From the NCBI RefSeq assembly GCF_013409345.1, contig NZ_JACCBB010000001.1, forward strand, positions 2,356,001-2,420,000: DNA of 64,000 bases, given 5' to 3'. Each line of letters opens with the position of its first letter. Position 1 is the stretch's first letter. This document shows, one piece after another, positions 35,127-43,988 of the stretch. The position numbers were made by a program, and so were the translations under genes. Source of the stretch: Kineococcus aurantiacus. Lineage in GTDB: Bacteria > Actinomycetota > Actinomycetes > Actinomycetales > Kineococcaceae. The notes beneath the pieces are model-generated. The model was not told the origin of the DNA. It worked only from the letters and a program-made list of their open reading frames with translations, and made no database searches.

Positions 35127-36254
35127 TCAGCCGGCGAGGCGGACCGGCATCAGGAGGTACCGGTAGCTGTCGTCGTCGTCCCCGTCCAGGTCCTGCTGAC
35201 CCGTGAGGACCGCCGGGCGGGTCGCCTGGGTGAACGAGAGCCGGGCGAACGGCGCGGCGAGCGCGCCGAGGCCGTCCAGCAGGAACTGCGGGTTGAACGC
35301 GATGGCGATGGACTCGCCGACGAGGGTGGCCTCCAGGGCCTCCGTCGCCTGCGCGTCCTCCCCCTGCCCCGCTTCCAAGGACAGCACGCCGTCCTCGAAG
35401 CGCAAGCGGACGGGGGTGTTGCGCTCGGCCACGAGCGCGACGCGCTTGACCGCTTCGGTCAAGGCCGCGGTGGAGACCACCGCGTGCGTCGGCGACTCGG
35501 CCGGGAACAGCGCACGGACCTTGGGGTACTCGCCGTCGACCAGCAGCGAGGTCGAGTAGCGGCCCCCGGCCTGGAAGCCGATGAGGTCGCTCTTGCCGTC
35601 GGCCAGGGCCAGGGTGAGGCTGCTGGAGGACCCGAGCGAGCGGGCCACGTCGGACAGCGTGCGGGCGCGCACGAGCGCGACGGCGGAGATGTCGGGGGTG
35701 CTGGGGTTCCAGCGCAGCTCGCGGACCGCCAGGCGGTACCGGTCGGTCGCCAGGAGCGTCAGCTTGTCGCCCTCGATCTCCATCCGGACGCCCGTGAGGA
35801 TCGGCAGCGTCTCGTCGCGGCTCGCGGCGATGGTCACCTGGGCGACGGCCTCGGTGAACTCCCCGCCGGCGACCTGCCCGGAGGCGTCGGGCAGCTGCGG
35901 CAGCGCGGGGTACTCGTCGACCGTCATCGTCAGGAGCGTGAACCGGCTGGCGCCGCACGTCACGACGACCTTCGACCCCTCGGTCGTCAGGGTCACCGGG
36001 CGGTTGGGCAGGCTCCGGGAGATGTCGGCGAGCAGGCGGCCGGAGACGAGCACCCGGCCCGCGGTGCGCACGTCGGCGGGCAGCTCGACGCGGGCGGAGA
36101 CCTCGTAGTCGAACGTGGACAGCTTCAGGGCGCCTTCGTCCGTGGCCTCCAGGAGCACCCCGGCGAGCACCGGCACCGGCGGCCTCGAGGGCAGAGCCCG
36201 GGCCGCCCACGCGACGGCGTCGGCCAGCACGTCGCGCTCGACCTGCAACTCCAC
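35127..36254 (-). CDS. dnaN: DNA polymerase III sliding clamp (beta)
   Basis: A 375-residue beta clamp. The N terminus VELQVERDVLADAVAWAARALPSRPPVPVLAGVLLEA and the C terminus ending YRYLLMPVRLAG are typical, and the three repeated clamp domains fill the length. It holds Pol III on DNA. The GTG at 36254 fits the family N terminus and has GGAAGG upstream. The gene starts at the edge of the origin region and runs away from it. Confidence 0.97.
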   Translation of the reverse strand: MELQVERDVLADAVAWAARALPSRPPVPVLAGVLLEATDEGALKLSTFDYEVSARVELPADVRTAGRVLVSGRLLADISRSLPNRPVTLTTEGSKVVVTCGASRFTLLTMTVDEYPALPQLPDASGQVAGGEFTEAVAQVTIAASRDETLPILTGVRMEIEGDKLTLLATDRYRLAVRELRWNPSTPDISAVALVRARTLSDVARSLGSSSSLTLALADGKSDLIGFQAGGRYSTSLLVDGEYPKVRALFPAESPTHAVVSTAALTEAVKRVALVAERNTPVRLRFEDGVLSLEAGQGEDAQATEALEATLVGESIAIAFNPQFLLDGLGALAAPFARLSFTQATRPAVLTGQQDLDGDDDDSYRYLLMPVRLAG

Positions 36255-37136
36255 CAGGCACCGCCTTCCAGTCGTCCTGCGTGTCCAGCCTCGGGGCACC
36301 TGGTCCAGCGGGCGGTCCAGGGAGGCGGCTTCCGACAGTAGTCGAGGCTCCGGGCCGGCGCGCAGGCCCCTCCACCGCCCACCGTCAGCCCCTCCCGCTC
36401 TGGTCACTCAGCGTGACCGTCGGCGGGGAGCGTCGGCACAGCTTGTTCGAACACCACCTCGACCCCGACCGGTCCACCGGTCCGTCCGGGCCGCCTTCCC
36501 CACAGTCAGTCCACACTGGACGTGGGTCGTCGACCTTCACCGTAGAGGGATCAGTCGTCGTAGTCACCCTTGTGCACGCTGTGGACGACGAGGCGTCGTC
36601 GCAGGTCAAAGGCCGATTCGGGCCGTTCTAGGGGTGTGGACGACCCGTGGACCCGTCGGCCCGGCCGTCCACAGGTGCGTGCGCTCGCCGGCCGTCGTCC
36701 ACCGTCGTCCCCAGGCGGTCCCCACGGTGTCCACGCTGCGTCCACGGGGTTGTCCACCGTCGGCGGCAGCTTTGTCCACACGTCTGTCCCCAGGATGTGG
36801 ACAACTGTGGACAGAGCTCGCGGGGGTGGGGACGTCACCGTTCGGGACGCGGTGCTCACCCGCCGGGGCGCTCGGCGCCGGCGGTGGAGGGGGACGGCCC
36901 GGCGACGGCGCGCGGGTGCCCCGGACGCGCGGGGGAAGGGCTCCGTGGGGGCTCAGGGGCTCCCTGAGGCCTCGACGGGCTCCTCCGGCGGCCTGCGGGC
37001 GGCAGCAGGGCCAGGGGAGGCCGGTGGACCCCTCAGCGGGGTCGGGAGGGGTTCGAGCCGGCTGTCAGGCCGTCGGGGACGTCACGGGCCCGCGCCGGGC
37101 GCCCGCACCGCGTCGTGCGGAGCCCCGGGGACGCGG
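36255..37136. other. oriC: Chromosomal replication origin (oriC), dnaN-dnaA intergenic region
   Basis: An 882-bp non-coding region between dnaN and dnaA, the usual actinobacterial origin site. DnaA boxes found by eye: exact TTGTCCACA at 36772-36780 and on the reverse strand at 36796-36804; one-mismatch boxes at 36580, 36635 and 36806 (reverse) and 36750 (forward). Weaker GTCCAC-type boxes fill 36465-36740. A TGTTCGAACA palindrome lies at 36444-36453. The part from 36840 to 37136 is extremely GC-rich and shows no recognised element. No distinct AT-rich unwinding element is obvious; the mildest GC is around 36541-36640. Confidence 0.88.
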
Positions 37137-38708
37137 TCAGGCGCCGGCTTGCTTCTTGATGCGGTTGGTCAGCTCCGTGACCTGGTTGTACGTGCTGCGC
37201 CGCTCGGCCATCTGCTGCTTGATCTTGCGCTCGGCGTGCATGACCGTCGTGTGGTCGCGGCCGCCGAAGTGCTGGCCGATCTTGGGCAGGGACAGCTCGG
37301 TGAGCTCGCGACACAGGTACATGGCGATCTGCCGGGCCGTGACGAGCGTGCGCGAGCGCGACGTCCCGCACAGGTCCTCCAGCGTCACGCTGAAGTAGGA
37401 CGCGGTCTGGCCCATGATCGCCGACGCGGTGATCTCCGGCGTCTCGTCGTTGGGGATGAGGTCGTGCAGCACGATCTCGGCCAGGCTCATGTCGACCGGC
37501 TGGCGGTTCAGGCTCGCGAAGGCCGTGACGCGGATGAGCGCGCCCTCCAGCTCCCGGATGTTCGAGGAGATCTTCGAGGCGATGTACTCGTTGACGTCGT
37601 CGGGGACCTCCAGGCGCTCCCCGATGGCCTTCTTGCGCAGGATGGCGATGCGGGTCTCGAGGTCCGGCGGCTGGACGTCGGTGATGAGGCCCCACTCGAA
37701 GCGGCTGCGCATCCGCTCCTCGAACCCCGACAGCTGCTTGGGCGGCAGGTCGGAGGTGATCACGACCTGCTTGCTCGCGTTGTGCAGCGTGTTGAAGGTG
37801 TGGAAGAACTCCTCCTGCGTCTGGACCTTGTTCGACAGGAACTGGATGTCGTCGATGAGGAGGACGTCGACGTCGCGGTGCCGGCGCTGGAACGCCTGGG
37901 CCTTGTCGTCGCGGATGGAGTTGATGAAGTCGTTGGTGAACTCCTCGGAGTTCACGTACCGCACCTGCACGCCCGGGTACAGGTTCTGCGCGTAGTGCCC
38001 GATGGCGTGCAGCAGGTGGGTCTTGCCCAGACCGGACTCGCCGTAGATGAACAGCGGGTTGTACGCCTTGGCGGGGGCCTCGGCGACGGCGACGGCCGCG
38101 GCGTGGGCGAAGCGGTTGCTGGCGCCGATGACGAAGGACTCGAAGATGTACTTCGGGTTCAGCCGGGAGTTCTCGACCTTCGTGGACCGGTTGCGCGGCA
38201 CCTGCCGCCCCGTCCCGGGGCCGCGGTCGACCTTGTAGCCGGTGAACAGCAGGTCCGGGTCGGAGTCGTCGAGGGGGGACCCCTCGTCCAGCCCGCGGAC
38301 CGCACCGGGGTGGCGGTCGTCCTGCAGCGGGCCGGTCGCCTCGGACTCCAGGGCCGTCGCGGCGGCCACCCGCTCGCGCTCGACGCTGGGGACGCCGTCG
38401 GCGCCGGAGCGCTCCCCCGTGCGCTCGGGCGTCAGCACCTGCCCGATCGAGGGGTCCACGGTCACGGCCAGCCGGATGGCCGACCCGTACGCGTCGGACA
38501 GCGCCCGCGTCAGCGGCTCGCGGACCTTCTGCTCGATGACGTCCTTGGTCAGGTCGTTCGGCACCGCCAGCAGCGCCGTCCCGTCGAGCAGGCCCAGGGG
38601 GCGGGTGAGGCGGACGAAGGCGCGCTGGTGGGGCGTGATCCCCCCGTCGTCCAGCTGCGCGACCGCGCGCTCCCAGACGCTGGGGAAGTCCCCTCCGTCG
38701 GTCTCCAC
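37137..38708 (-). CDS. dnaA: Chromosomal replication initiator protein DnaA
   Basis: A 523-residue initiator: N-terminal domain I ([29 protein letters not shown]), a long acidic domain II linker, the AAA+ domain with Walker A GESGLGKT (about residues 224-231) and Walker B LLIDDIQF, and the C-terminal HTH with the DnaA signature [19 protein letters not shown]. It opens oriC for replication. The GTG at 38708 is chosen for its AGAGGG site; an in-frame ATG at 38753 would add 15 basic residues. DnaA-box-like sequences lie just upstream (38750, 38762), consistent with self-regulation. Confidence 0.97.
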   Translation of the reverse strand: METDGGDFPSVWERAVAQLDDGGITPHQRAFVRLTRPLGLLDGTALLAVPNDLTKDVIEQKVREPLTRALSDAYGSAIRLAVTVDPSIGQVLTPERTGERSGADGVPSVERERVAAATALESEATGPLQDDRHPGAVRGLDEGSPLDDSDPDLLFTGYKVDRGPGTGRQVPRNRSTKVENSRLNPKYIFESFVIGASNRFAHAAAVAVAEAPAKAYNPLFIYGESGLGKTHLLHAIGHYAQNLYPGVQVRYVNSEEFTNDFINSIRDDKAQAFQRRHRDVDVLLIDDIQFLSNKVQTQEEFFHTFNTLHNASKQVVITSDLPPKQLSGFEERMRSRFEWGLITDVQPPDLETRIAILRKKAIGERLEVPDDVNEYIASKISSNIRELEGALIRVTAFASLNRQPVDMSLAEIVLHDLIPNDETPEITASAIMGQTASYFSVTLEDLCGTSRSRTLVTARQIAMYLCRELTELSLPKIGQHFGGRDHTTVMHAERKIKQQMAERRSTYNQVTELTNRIKKQAGA

Positions 38709-39229
38709 TCGAGCCCTCTCCCGTCGTACCGGATCCGTTCGACGGGTGCTCATCCACACCCCTGTCCACAGCTGTGCATGACGGAAGGGTGCGACGAACG
38801 GCCCGCCGCTGGCACCTCGACCGGATGCGGGCGTCGGCACGTCGAGCGGGACCGTAACAACGTCGACGGCCACCGTTCAAGTGCCGTCCCCCTCGCCGCT
38901 GCCCGCAGGACGTGCGACGACCGCGGCGACGGGCTCCCCACCTGCGGCGGGACCCGGACCGGCCGTCGAGGACCTCGGTGCGGTGGGTCGTACCACCGGA
39001 CCTGAAGACGAACGGTACCTTCCTCGCACCGCCCGCCACGCTCCCGCCGGGACGGCCTGTGGACGACCGGGCCGCCGGGGCTGGCGGTCCCTGCGCGCGC
39101 TTTGACCAGGGTGCGTCGCGGACCGTACCCTGCTGGGGATTGTGCTCCGCACCGCCTGCCGGGTCGCTCACCGCGACCTGCGCGGGCTTCCCGGCGGGGC
39201 CCGCCCGCACGAGTCCCAGGAGCATCAAC
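38709..39229. promoter_or_regulatory. Divergent dnaA-rpmH promoter region
   Basis: A 521-bp gap with no gene. Near dnaA are two DnaA-box-like sites, TCATCCACA (38750-38758) and CTGTCCACA (38762-38770). The middle (38780-39095) shows nothing recognisable. A good promoter for rpmH, TTGACC (39102-39107), 18-bp spacer, TACCCT (39126-39131), lies about 100 bp before the rpmH start, leaving a long 5' leader. Confidence 0.65.
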
Positions 39230-39367
39230 GTGAGCAAGCGCACCTTCCAGCCGAACAACCGTCGTCGCGCCAAGGTGCACGGCTTCCGTCTGCGCATGCG
39301 CACCCGCGCCGGCCGCGCCATCCTCTCGGCGCGTCGCGCCAAGGGCCGCGCGGCGATCTCCGCCTGA
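39230..39367 (+). CDS. rpmH: 50S ribosomal protein L34
   Basis: A 45-residue ribosomal protein L34, beginning [19 protein letters not shown] and continuing [20 protein letters not shown]. It is part of the large subunit. The GTG at 39230 has CAGGAG upstream. It is the first gene of the rpmH-rnpA-yidD-yidC-jag-rsmG run. Confidence 0.98.
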   Translation: MSKRTFQPNNRRRAKVHGFRLRMRTRAGRAILSARRAKGRAAISA

Positions 39368-39386
39368 CCCGACCCCTCACCCCCGC

Positions 39387-39740
39387 GTGCTTGCTGCGAA
39401 GCACCGTCTTCGCCACCGGGACGACTTCACCGTCGCCCTGAGGAACGGCCGGCGCGCGGGGACACAGCGCCTGGTCCTGCACTGGGCCGCGACCGACCGA
39501 GCCCACCCCACCCGGGTGGGCTTCGTCGTGTCCAAGGCCGTGGGCGGCTCCGTCGTGCGGCACCGCACGCAACGCCGGTTGCGGCACGTCTGCTCCGCCC
39601 GGCTGGGCGTCCTGCCCGCCACCGGGGGGCTCCTCGTGGTGCGGGCCCTGCCCGCCGCCGGGACGGCGACCTCGGCGGAACTGGCGGTCGACGTCGACCG
39701 GGGCCTGCGCCGGCTGGGCCTCGGGGCCGACCGGCCGTGA
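39387..39740 (+). CDS. rnpA: Ribonuclease P protein component
   Basis: A 117-residue RNase P protein that helps the RNA subunit mature tRNA 5' ends. It starts [22 protein letters not shown] and carries the RNR-type motif [20 protein letters not shown] (about residues 48-67; the usual NRVKR is RHRTQRR here). GTG start 19 bp after rpmH; the stop overlaps yidD. Confidence 0.96.
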   Translation: MLAAKHRLRHRDDFTVALRNGRRAGTQRLVLHWAATDRAHPTRVGFVVSKAVGGSVVRHRTQRRLRHVCSARLGVLPATGGLLVVRALPAAGTATSAELAVDVDRGLRRLGLGADRP

Positions 39741-40012
39741 ACGGGCGCACCTGGTGGCACCCGCTGCGGTGGCCGGCGGGGCTGCTGGTCCTGCTGGTGC
39801 GGACCTACCAGTTGTTCGTCTCCCCCCTCCTCGGCCCCACCTGCCGCTTCTACCCCTCCTGCTCCGCGTACGCCGTCGAGGCGCTGCGCACCCGCGGGGC
39901 GCTCGTCGGCACCTGGCTGGCCGTCCGGCGCCTCCTCCGCTGCCACCCGTGGAACCCTGGGGGCGTGGACCCCGTTCCGCCGAAGGGCCACTCACGGGCC
40001 GAGGCCCCGTGA
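39737..40012 (+). CDS. yidD: Membrane protein insertion efficiency factor YidD
   Basis: A 91-residue YidD: hydrophobic N-terminal segment, then [31 protein letters not shown] with the conserved Cys pair (about residues 36 and 42), and [14 protein letters not shown]. It aids YidC-dependent insertion at the inner face of the membrane. GTG overlaps the rnpA stop by 4 bp. Confidence 0.96.
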   Translation: MNGRTWWHPLRWPAGLLVLLVRTYQLFVSPLLGPTCRFYPSCSAYAVEALRTRGALVGTWLAVRRLLRCHPWNPGGVDPVPPKGHSRAEAP

Positions 40013-40043
40013 GCCCGAACCCTGTGAGAGGACAAACCGCCCG

Positions 40044-41060
40044 ATGATCGACTTCTTCTACTCCCTGCTGCACCCGATCCAGTGGGTGGTGGCGTGGATC
40101 ATGGTGCGGTTCCACGACCTCTTCACCCTCATCGGGTTCGACCCGGCCGGTGGGGCCGCCTGGTCGCTGTCCATCGTCGGCCTCGTGGTCGTCATCCGCA
40201 TCCTCCTGATCCCGCTGTTCGTCAAGCAGATCAAGGCCATGCGCGGGATGCAGGTCATCCAGCCGGAGATGCGCAAGATCCAGCAGAAGTACAAGGGCAA
40301 GAACGACCCGGCGTCCCGGCAGGCCATGCAGCAGGAGATGATGGCGCTGTACCGCACGTCGGGGACGAACCCGATGGCGAGCTGCCTGCCGATCCTGCTC
40401 CAGTCGCCCATCTTCCTGGCGCTGTTCCACACGCTGAACGGCATCGGTCAGGGCAAGACGATCGGCCCGCTGGACCAGACGCTGGTCGACCAGGCCGACC
40501 AGGCGACGATCTTCGGCGCTCAGCTGTCCGACGTCTTCATGAAGTCGTGGGGCTCGGGCGACTGGAACGCCATCGTCCTGACGGCCGTGATGATCGTCCT
40601 CATGTCTGCGTCGCAGTTCGTCACGCAGAAGCAGCTGATGGCCAAGAACACGTCCTCGGCCTCGATGGAGGGCAACCCCTTCGCGCAGCAGCAGAAGCTG
40701 ATGCTCTACGTGCTGCCGATCATCTTCGCGGTCTCGGGCGTCAACTTCCCCATCGGTGTCCTCCTCTACTGGCTCACGACCAACGTCTGGTCCATGGGGC
40801 AGCAGTTCTTCGTCATCCGCCGCATGCCGAACCCGGGCTCTCTCGCCGAGAAGGAGCTGGAGGAGCGCCGCGCCCGCCGTGCCGCCCGGCGCGGGCAGGT
40901 CCTGAGCACGGACACCCCGGCGGCGAACGGGACCGGGACCACGGCCGAGCACACCACCGCGGCCCCGGCCCGGCGGCAGCGCCAGCAGCCCAAGCGCGGC
41001 AACAGCCGCGAGCAGCGCCGTCCGGGCGGCTCGCGGTCGAGCCAGGGCCCCAACCGCTGA
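40044..41060 (+). CDS. yidC: Membrane protein insertase YidC
   Basis: A 338-residue Oxa1/YidC insertase without the large periplasmic domain of proteobacteria. Helices include FYSLLHPIQWVVAWIMVRFH, SLSIVGLVVVIRILLIPLFV (with the hydrophilic-groove Arg), SCLPILLQSPIFLALFHTLN and LMLYVLPIIFAVSGVNFPIGVLLYWLTTN. The last 70 residues are basic and low-complexity ([15 protein letters not shown]... RRQRQQPKRGNS), able to contact ribosomes. ATG start with GAGAGGAC upstream. Confidence 0.96.
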   Translation: MIDFFYSLLHPIQWVVAWIMVRFHDLFTLIGFDPAGGAAWSLSIVGLVVVIRILLIPLFVKQIKAMRGMQVIQPEMRKIQQKYKGKNDPASRQAMQQEMMALYRTSGTNPMASCLPILLQSPIFLALFHTLNGIGQGKTIGPLDQTLVDQADQATIFGAQLSDVFMKSWGSGDWNAIVLTAVMIVLMSASQFVTQKQLMAKNTSSASMEGNPFAQQQKLMLYVLPIIFAVSGVNFPIGVLLYWLTTNVWSMGQQFFVIRRMPNPGSLAEKELEERRARRAARRGQVLSTDTPAANGTGTTAEHTTAAPARRQRQQPKRGNSREQRRPGGSRSSQGPNR

Positions 41061-41106
41061 CGACCCCCACAGACCAGCTCCACCGCCACACCAGCCAGGA
41101 GGACGT

Positions 41107-41709
41107 GTGAACGACACGACGGACGCGGTCGAGGCGACCCCGGTGACGACCACCGACGTCGAGACGACCGAGGAACCCCGTCGCAAGGGGTCGACGAAGA
41201 GCCGTCTCGAGGAGGAGGGCGACATCGCCGCCGACTACCTCGAGGAGCTCCTCGACATCGTCGACCTCGACGGTGACATCGACATCGACATCGAGAACGG
41301 CCGCGCCTCGGTCGCGATCGTCGCCGACGACGCGGGGACGCCCGCGCTCAAGCGCCTCGTGGGGGACGACGGTGAGGTCCTCGACGCGCTGCAGGAACTC
41401 ACCCGGCTGGCCGTCCAGGCGCAGACCGGCGACCGCACGCGCCTGATGCTGGACGTCGCCGGTCACCGCTCCACCAAGCGGGGCGCGCTGGTCCGCCTGG
41501 CCCAGGAGGTCGTCGCCCGCGTCCAGGCGAGCGGCACCGCCGAGCGCCTCGACCCGATGCCGGCCTTCGAGCGCAAGGTCGTCCACGACGCGGTCGCCGC
41601 GGCCGGCCTGGCGAGCGAGTCCGAGGGGGAGGAGCCGCGCCGCCGCGTCGTCGTGCTGCCCACCCCGGCGGCGACGACCGGTGAGGATGCACAGGCCACG
41701 GACGAGTGA
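41107..41709 (+). CDS. jag: Jag/KhpB RNA-binding protein (KH and R3H domains)
   Basis: A 200-residue protein: an acidic Thr/Glu-rich N terminus, a KH domain (about residues 60-135, VSIVADDAGTPALKRLVGDDGEVLDALQELTRLAVQ-like region with the GxxG equivalent GDDG), and an R3H domain (about 140-185, RLDPMPAFERKVVHDAV). The N-terminal Jag domain of Firmicutes is absent, as usual in actinobacteria. It binds RNA and is linked to envelope growth control. GTG with CAGGAGG upstream; 47 bp after yidC. Confidence 0.93.
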   Translation: MNDTTDAVEATPVTTTDVETTEEPRRKGSTKSRLEEEGDIAADYLEELLDIVDLDGDIDIDIENGRASVAIVADDAGTPALKRLVGDDGEVLDALQELTRLAVQAQTGDRTRLMLDVAGHRSTKRGALVRLAQEVVARVQASGTAERLDPMPAFERKVVHDAVAAAGLASESEGEEPRRRVVVLPTPAATTGEDAQATDE

Positions 41710-41744
41710 CCTGACGTCCGCCCCCCGGCCGATAGGGTGACGGG

Positions 41745-42512
41745 GTGTCGGATGAAGTGCCTGAGGGCGGTGGTGTTCCACGTGGAACACCACCGCCCTC
41801 CGTCGTTCCGGGGGACTCCGCAGTGGTCCCCGTCGAAGAGATCACCCGGGTCTTCGGGGATCGCGCGGGCAAGGCCGAGGTCTACCGCGACCTGCTCGCC
41901 GGTGCCGGTGTCGAGCGGGGCCTGATCGGTCCGCGGGAGGTGCCGCGCCTGTGGGACCGCCACCTGCTGAACTGCGCCTACCTCGGCGAGGTGATCGACG
42001 AGGGCGCGTCGGTGATCGACATCGGGTCCGGTGCGGGGCTACCGGGCATCCCGCTGGCGCTGGCCCGCCCTGACGTCCAGGTGCGGCTCGTCGAGCCCCT
42101 GGAGCGCCGGTACGCCTTCCTGCGCGAGGCCATCACGGAGCTGGACCTGCGCGACCAGGTGGCCGTGGCCCGGGGACGAGCCGAGGACGTGCGCGGCGAG
42201 TTCTCCGCCTCGGTCGTCACCGCCCGGGCCGTCGCGCCGCTGGCGACCCTGTACGGCTGGGCCCTGCCGCTCGTGGTGACCGGTGGGCACCTCATCGCCA
42301 TCAAGGGCCGGAGCGCCTCCGAGGAGATCGCCGCCGCGGCGGGGACACTGCAGGCGATGGGCATCACCGAGACGCCGGAAGTCCTCCGGGTGGGTCCGGA
42401 CGAGGAGTCCGGCACCACCGTCGTCCGCGTCGCGCGGGGACACGGGCCTCTGCGTTCTCCCTCGGCGCCCACGACTCCGAAACGTCGGTCGCCGCGCGCT
42501 CGGCGCCGTTGA
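41745..42512 (+). CDS. rsmG: 16S rRNA (guanine-N7)-methyltransferase RsmG (GidB)
   Basis: A 255-residue SAM-dependent methyltransferase for m7G527 of 16S rRNA. The motif VIDIGSGAGLPGIPLALARPD is at about residues 88-108, preceded by LWDRHLLNCA; ARAVAPLATLYGWALPLV and IAIKGRSASEEI complete the fold. The first 30 residues (EGGGVPRGTPPP) are extra, lie before the domain, and are encoded by a parS-containing palindrome. A start further downstream (GTG at 41823, just after the palindrome region) would also keep the whole domain. The C terminus is basic (PKRRSPRARRR). Confidence 0.94.
   Translation: MSDEVPEGGGVPRGTPPPSVVPGDSAVVPVEEITRVFGDRAGKAEVYRDLLAGAGVERGLIGPREVPRLWDRHLLNCAYLGEVIDEGASVIDIGSGAGLPGIPLALARPDVQVRLVEPLERRYAFLREAITELDLRDQVAVARGRAEDVRGEFSASVVTARAVAPLATLYGWALPLVVTGGHLIAIKGRSASEEIAAAAGTLQAMGITETPEVLRVGPDEESGTTVVRVARGHGPLRSPSAPTTPKRRSPRARRR
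41763..41800. repeat. 38-bp perfect palindrome centred on a parS site
   Basis: Bases 41763-41800 equal their own reverse complement without a mismatch; the centre is TGTTCCACGTGGAACA (41774-41789), a parS variant with both arms GTTCC. It covers codons 7-19 of rsmG as annotated. ParB binding is expected from the core; the extended symmetry is unusual and could allow cruciform formation. Confidence 0.85.
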
Positions 42513-42533
42513 TCCATGGAAGGGAACGAACGC

Positions 42534-43988
42534 GTGACGCAGCTGGGCTGGTTCGGGCGACCCGCAACGGGGAACCACGGGCAGCTGGGGTGGCTCTCGG
42601 CGCACCCGGCCACCGATGTTCCACGTGAAACGGAGACGATCGCCGAGCCGGAGGTCGCCGTCGTTCCACGTGAAACCACCGCTCCAGTCGAGCCGACCGC
42701 TCCGGTCGAGCCGGCCGCTCCGGTTCAGCCGGTCGAGCCAGCCGAGCTGGCCGCGCCCGCTGCGGTCGAAGACACCCCGATCGAGACGACCCTCGGTGTT
42801 TCACGTGAAACGGTCGAGGTGTCTCAGTCTGCTCCGCCCGCCGACGTCCCGTCGACGCCCGGCGACGCCGAGCCGACCGTGGCTCTCCTCGACGCTCCCG
42901 ACGTCGATGTTCCACGTGAAACGCTGGCGCCCGTCGTCCAGCTCCACGAGGTACTCCCGGAGACCGCGCCGGAGTCGGAGGAGAGCTTCGAGGTTGAAGA
43001 CCAGGTTCCCGCGCCCGTTTCACGTGAAACGCCCCCGGCGCGCGCGGTCGAGCGGTTCCCCCGTCCCACCCAGACGCGCATCATGACGATCGCCAACCAG
43101 AAGGGTGGCGTGGGGAAGACGACGACGGCGGTCAACCTCGCCTCGGCGCTCTCGGCGGCGGGCCTGAAGGTGCTCGTCCTCGACCTGGACCCGCAGGGCA
43201 ACGCCTCGACCGCCCTCGGCATCGACCACCACTCGGGCGTCCCGGGCATGTACGAGGTGCTCGTCGAGGGCAAGCCGCTGGGGGAGGTCGTGCAGAAGTG
43301 CGAGGAGGCGCCCGACCTGTGGTGCGCCCCCGCGACCGTCGACCTGGCCGGCGCGGAGATCGAGCTCGTCTCGATGGTCGCCCGTGAGTCGCGCCTGCAG
43401 CGGGCGGTGGCGAAGTACTTCAAGGGGCTCGCGCAGGCCGGTGAGCGGCGGGTGGACTACGTCCTCATCGACTGCCCGCCCAGCCTGGGGCTGCTGACCA
43501 TCAACGCCTTCGTCGCGGCGCCCGAGGTGCTGATCCCCATCCAGTGCGAGTACTACGCGTTGGAGGGGCTGAGCCAGCTGCTGGCCAACATCGAACTCAT
43601 CCAGGAGCACCTCAACCCGGACCTGGCCGTCACGACCATCCTGCTGACCATGTACGACGGCCGCACGCGCCTGGCGGCGCAGGTCGTCGAGGAGGTCCGG
43701 CAGCACTTCGGGGAGCAGGTGCTGCGCTCGCTGGTCCCGCGGTCGGTGCGCATCTCCGAGGCGCCCAGCCACGGCCAGACGGTCATGGCCTACGACCCGC
43801 TGTCCTCGGGGGCGCTGGCCTACCTGGAGGCGGCGCGCGAAATGGCCCAGCGTGGCGTGCACGAGGGTGCCGAGGTCGAGGGGGATGCTGGCGTGGGCGC
43901 GCCGCCCGCGGTGGCTGACCCGTGGGCGCGGTGGACGGACGGCCTGGCGACACGACGCGGTACCGCGTCGAAGGAAGGTGGAGCGTGA
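42534..43988 (+). CDS. parA: Chromosome partitioning ATPase ParA with long parS-encoding N-terminal extension
   Basis: A 484-residue ParA/Soj ATPase. The catalytic domain starts near residue 180 with [17 protein letters not shown] (deviant Walker A), then [21 protein letters not shown] and [17 protein letters not shown]. The first 175 residues are a Pro/Glu/Val-rich disordered extension with five V(P/S)RET motifs, each translated from a parS site in the same frame; many ParA proteins have far shorter N termini. The GTG at 42534 is preferred because GGAAGGGAA precedes it; an in-frame ATG at 42516 would add 6 residues. ParA segregates origins with ParB, whose gene overlaps its end by 4 bp. Confidence 0.95.
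   Translation: MTQLGWFGRPATGNHGQLGWLSAHPATDVPRETETIAEPEVAVVPRETTAPVEPTAPVEPAAPVQPVEPAELAAPAAVEDTPIETTLGVSRETVEVSQSAPPADVPSTPGDAEPTVALLDAPDVDVPRETLAPVVQLHEVLPETAPESEESFEVEDQVPAPVSRETPPARAVERFPRPTQTRIMTIANQKGGVGKTTTAVNLASALSAAGLKVLVLDLDPQGNASTALGIDHHSGVPGMYEVLVEGKPLGEVVQKCEEAPDLWCAPATVDLAGAEIELVSMVARESRLQRAVAKYFKGLAQAGERRVDYVLIDCPPSLGLLTINAFVAAPEVLIPIQCEYYALEGLSQLLANIELIQEHLNPDLAVTTILLTMYDGRTRLAAQVVEEVRQHFGEQVLRSLVPRSVRISEAPSHGQTVMAYDPLSSGALAYLEAAREMAQRGVHEGAEVEGDAGVGAPPAVADPWARWTDGLATRRGTASKEGGA
42617..42632. promoter_or_regulatory. parS site 1 in parA
   Basis: TGTTCCACGTGAAACG; core GTTCCACGTGAAAC (42618-42631), one base from the GTTTCACGTGAAAC consensus. It encodes V-P-R-E-T in parA. Confidence 0.9.
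42663..42676. promoter_or_regulatory. parS site 2 in parA
   Basis: GTTCCACGTGAAAC, one base from the consensus, encoding V-P-R-E-T. It lies 45 bp after site 1. Confidence 0.9.
42797..42812. promoter_or_regulatory. parS site 3 in parA (consensus)
   Basis: TGTTTCACGTGAAACG holds the exact consensus core GTTTCACGTGAAAC (42798-42811), encoding V-S-R-E-T. Confidence 0.95.
42909..42922. promoter_or_regulatory. parS site 4 in parA
   Basis: GTTCCACGTGAAAC, one base from the consensus, encoding V-P-R-E-T. Confidence 0.9.
43017..43030. promoter_or_regulatory. parS site 5 in parA (consensus)
   Basis: GTTTCACGTGAAAC, an exact consensus core, encoding V-S-R-E-T. It lies about 50 bp before the codons of the ATPase domain. 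Confidence 0.95.

Noticed and set aside
36444-36453. TGTTCGAACA near oriC as a LexA SOS box
   Set aside because: The actinobacterial SOS box is longer, with half-sites separated by several bases; this 10-bp palindrome lacks that spacing.
38709-38753. Longer DnaA from the ATG at 38753
   Set aside because: It would add 15 basic residues ([14 protein letters not shown]) not usual for DnaA domain I, and the ribosome binding site is weaker than that of GTG 38708. It is not excluded.
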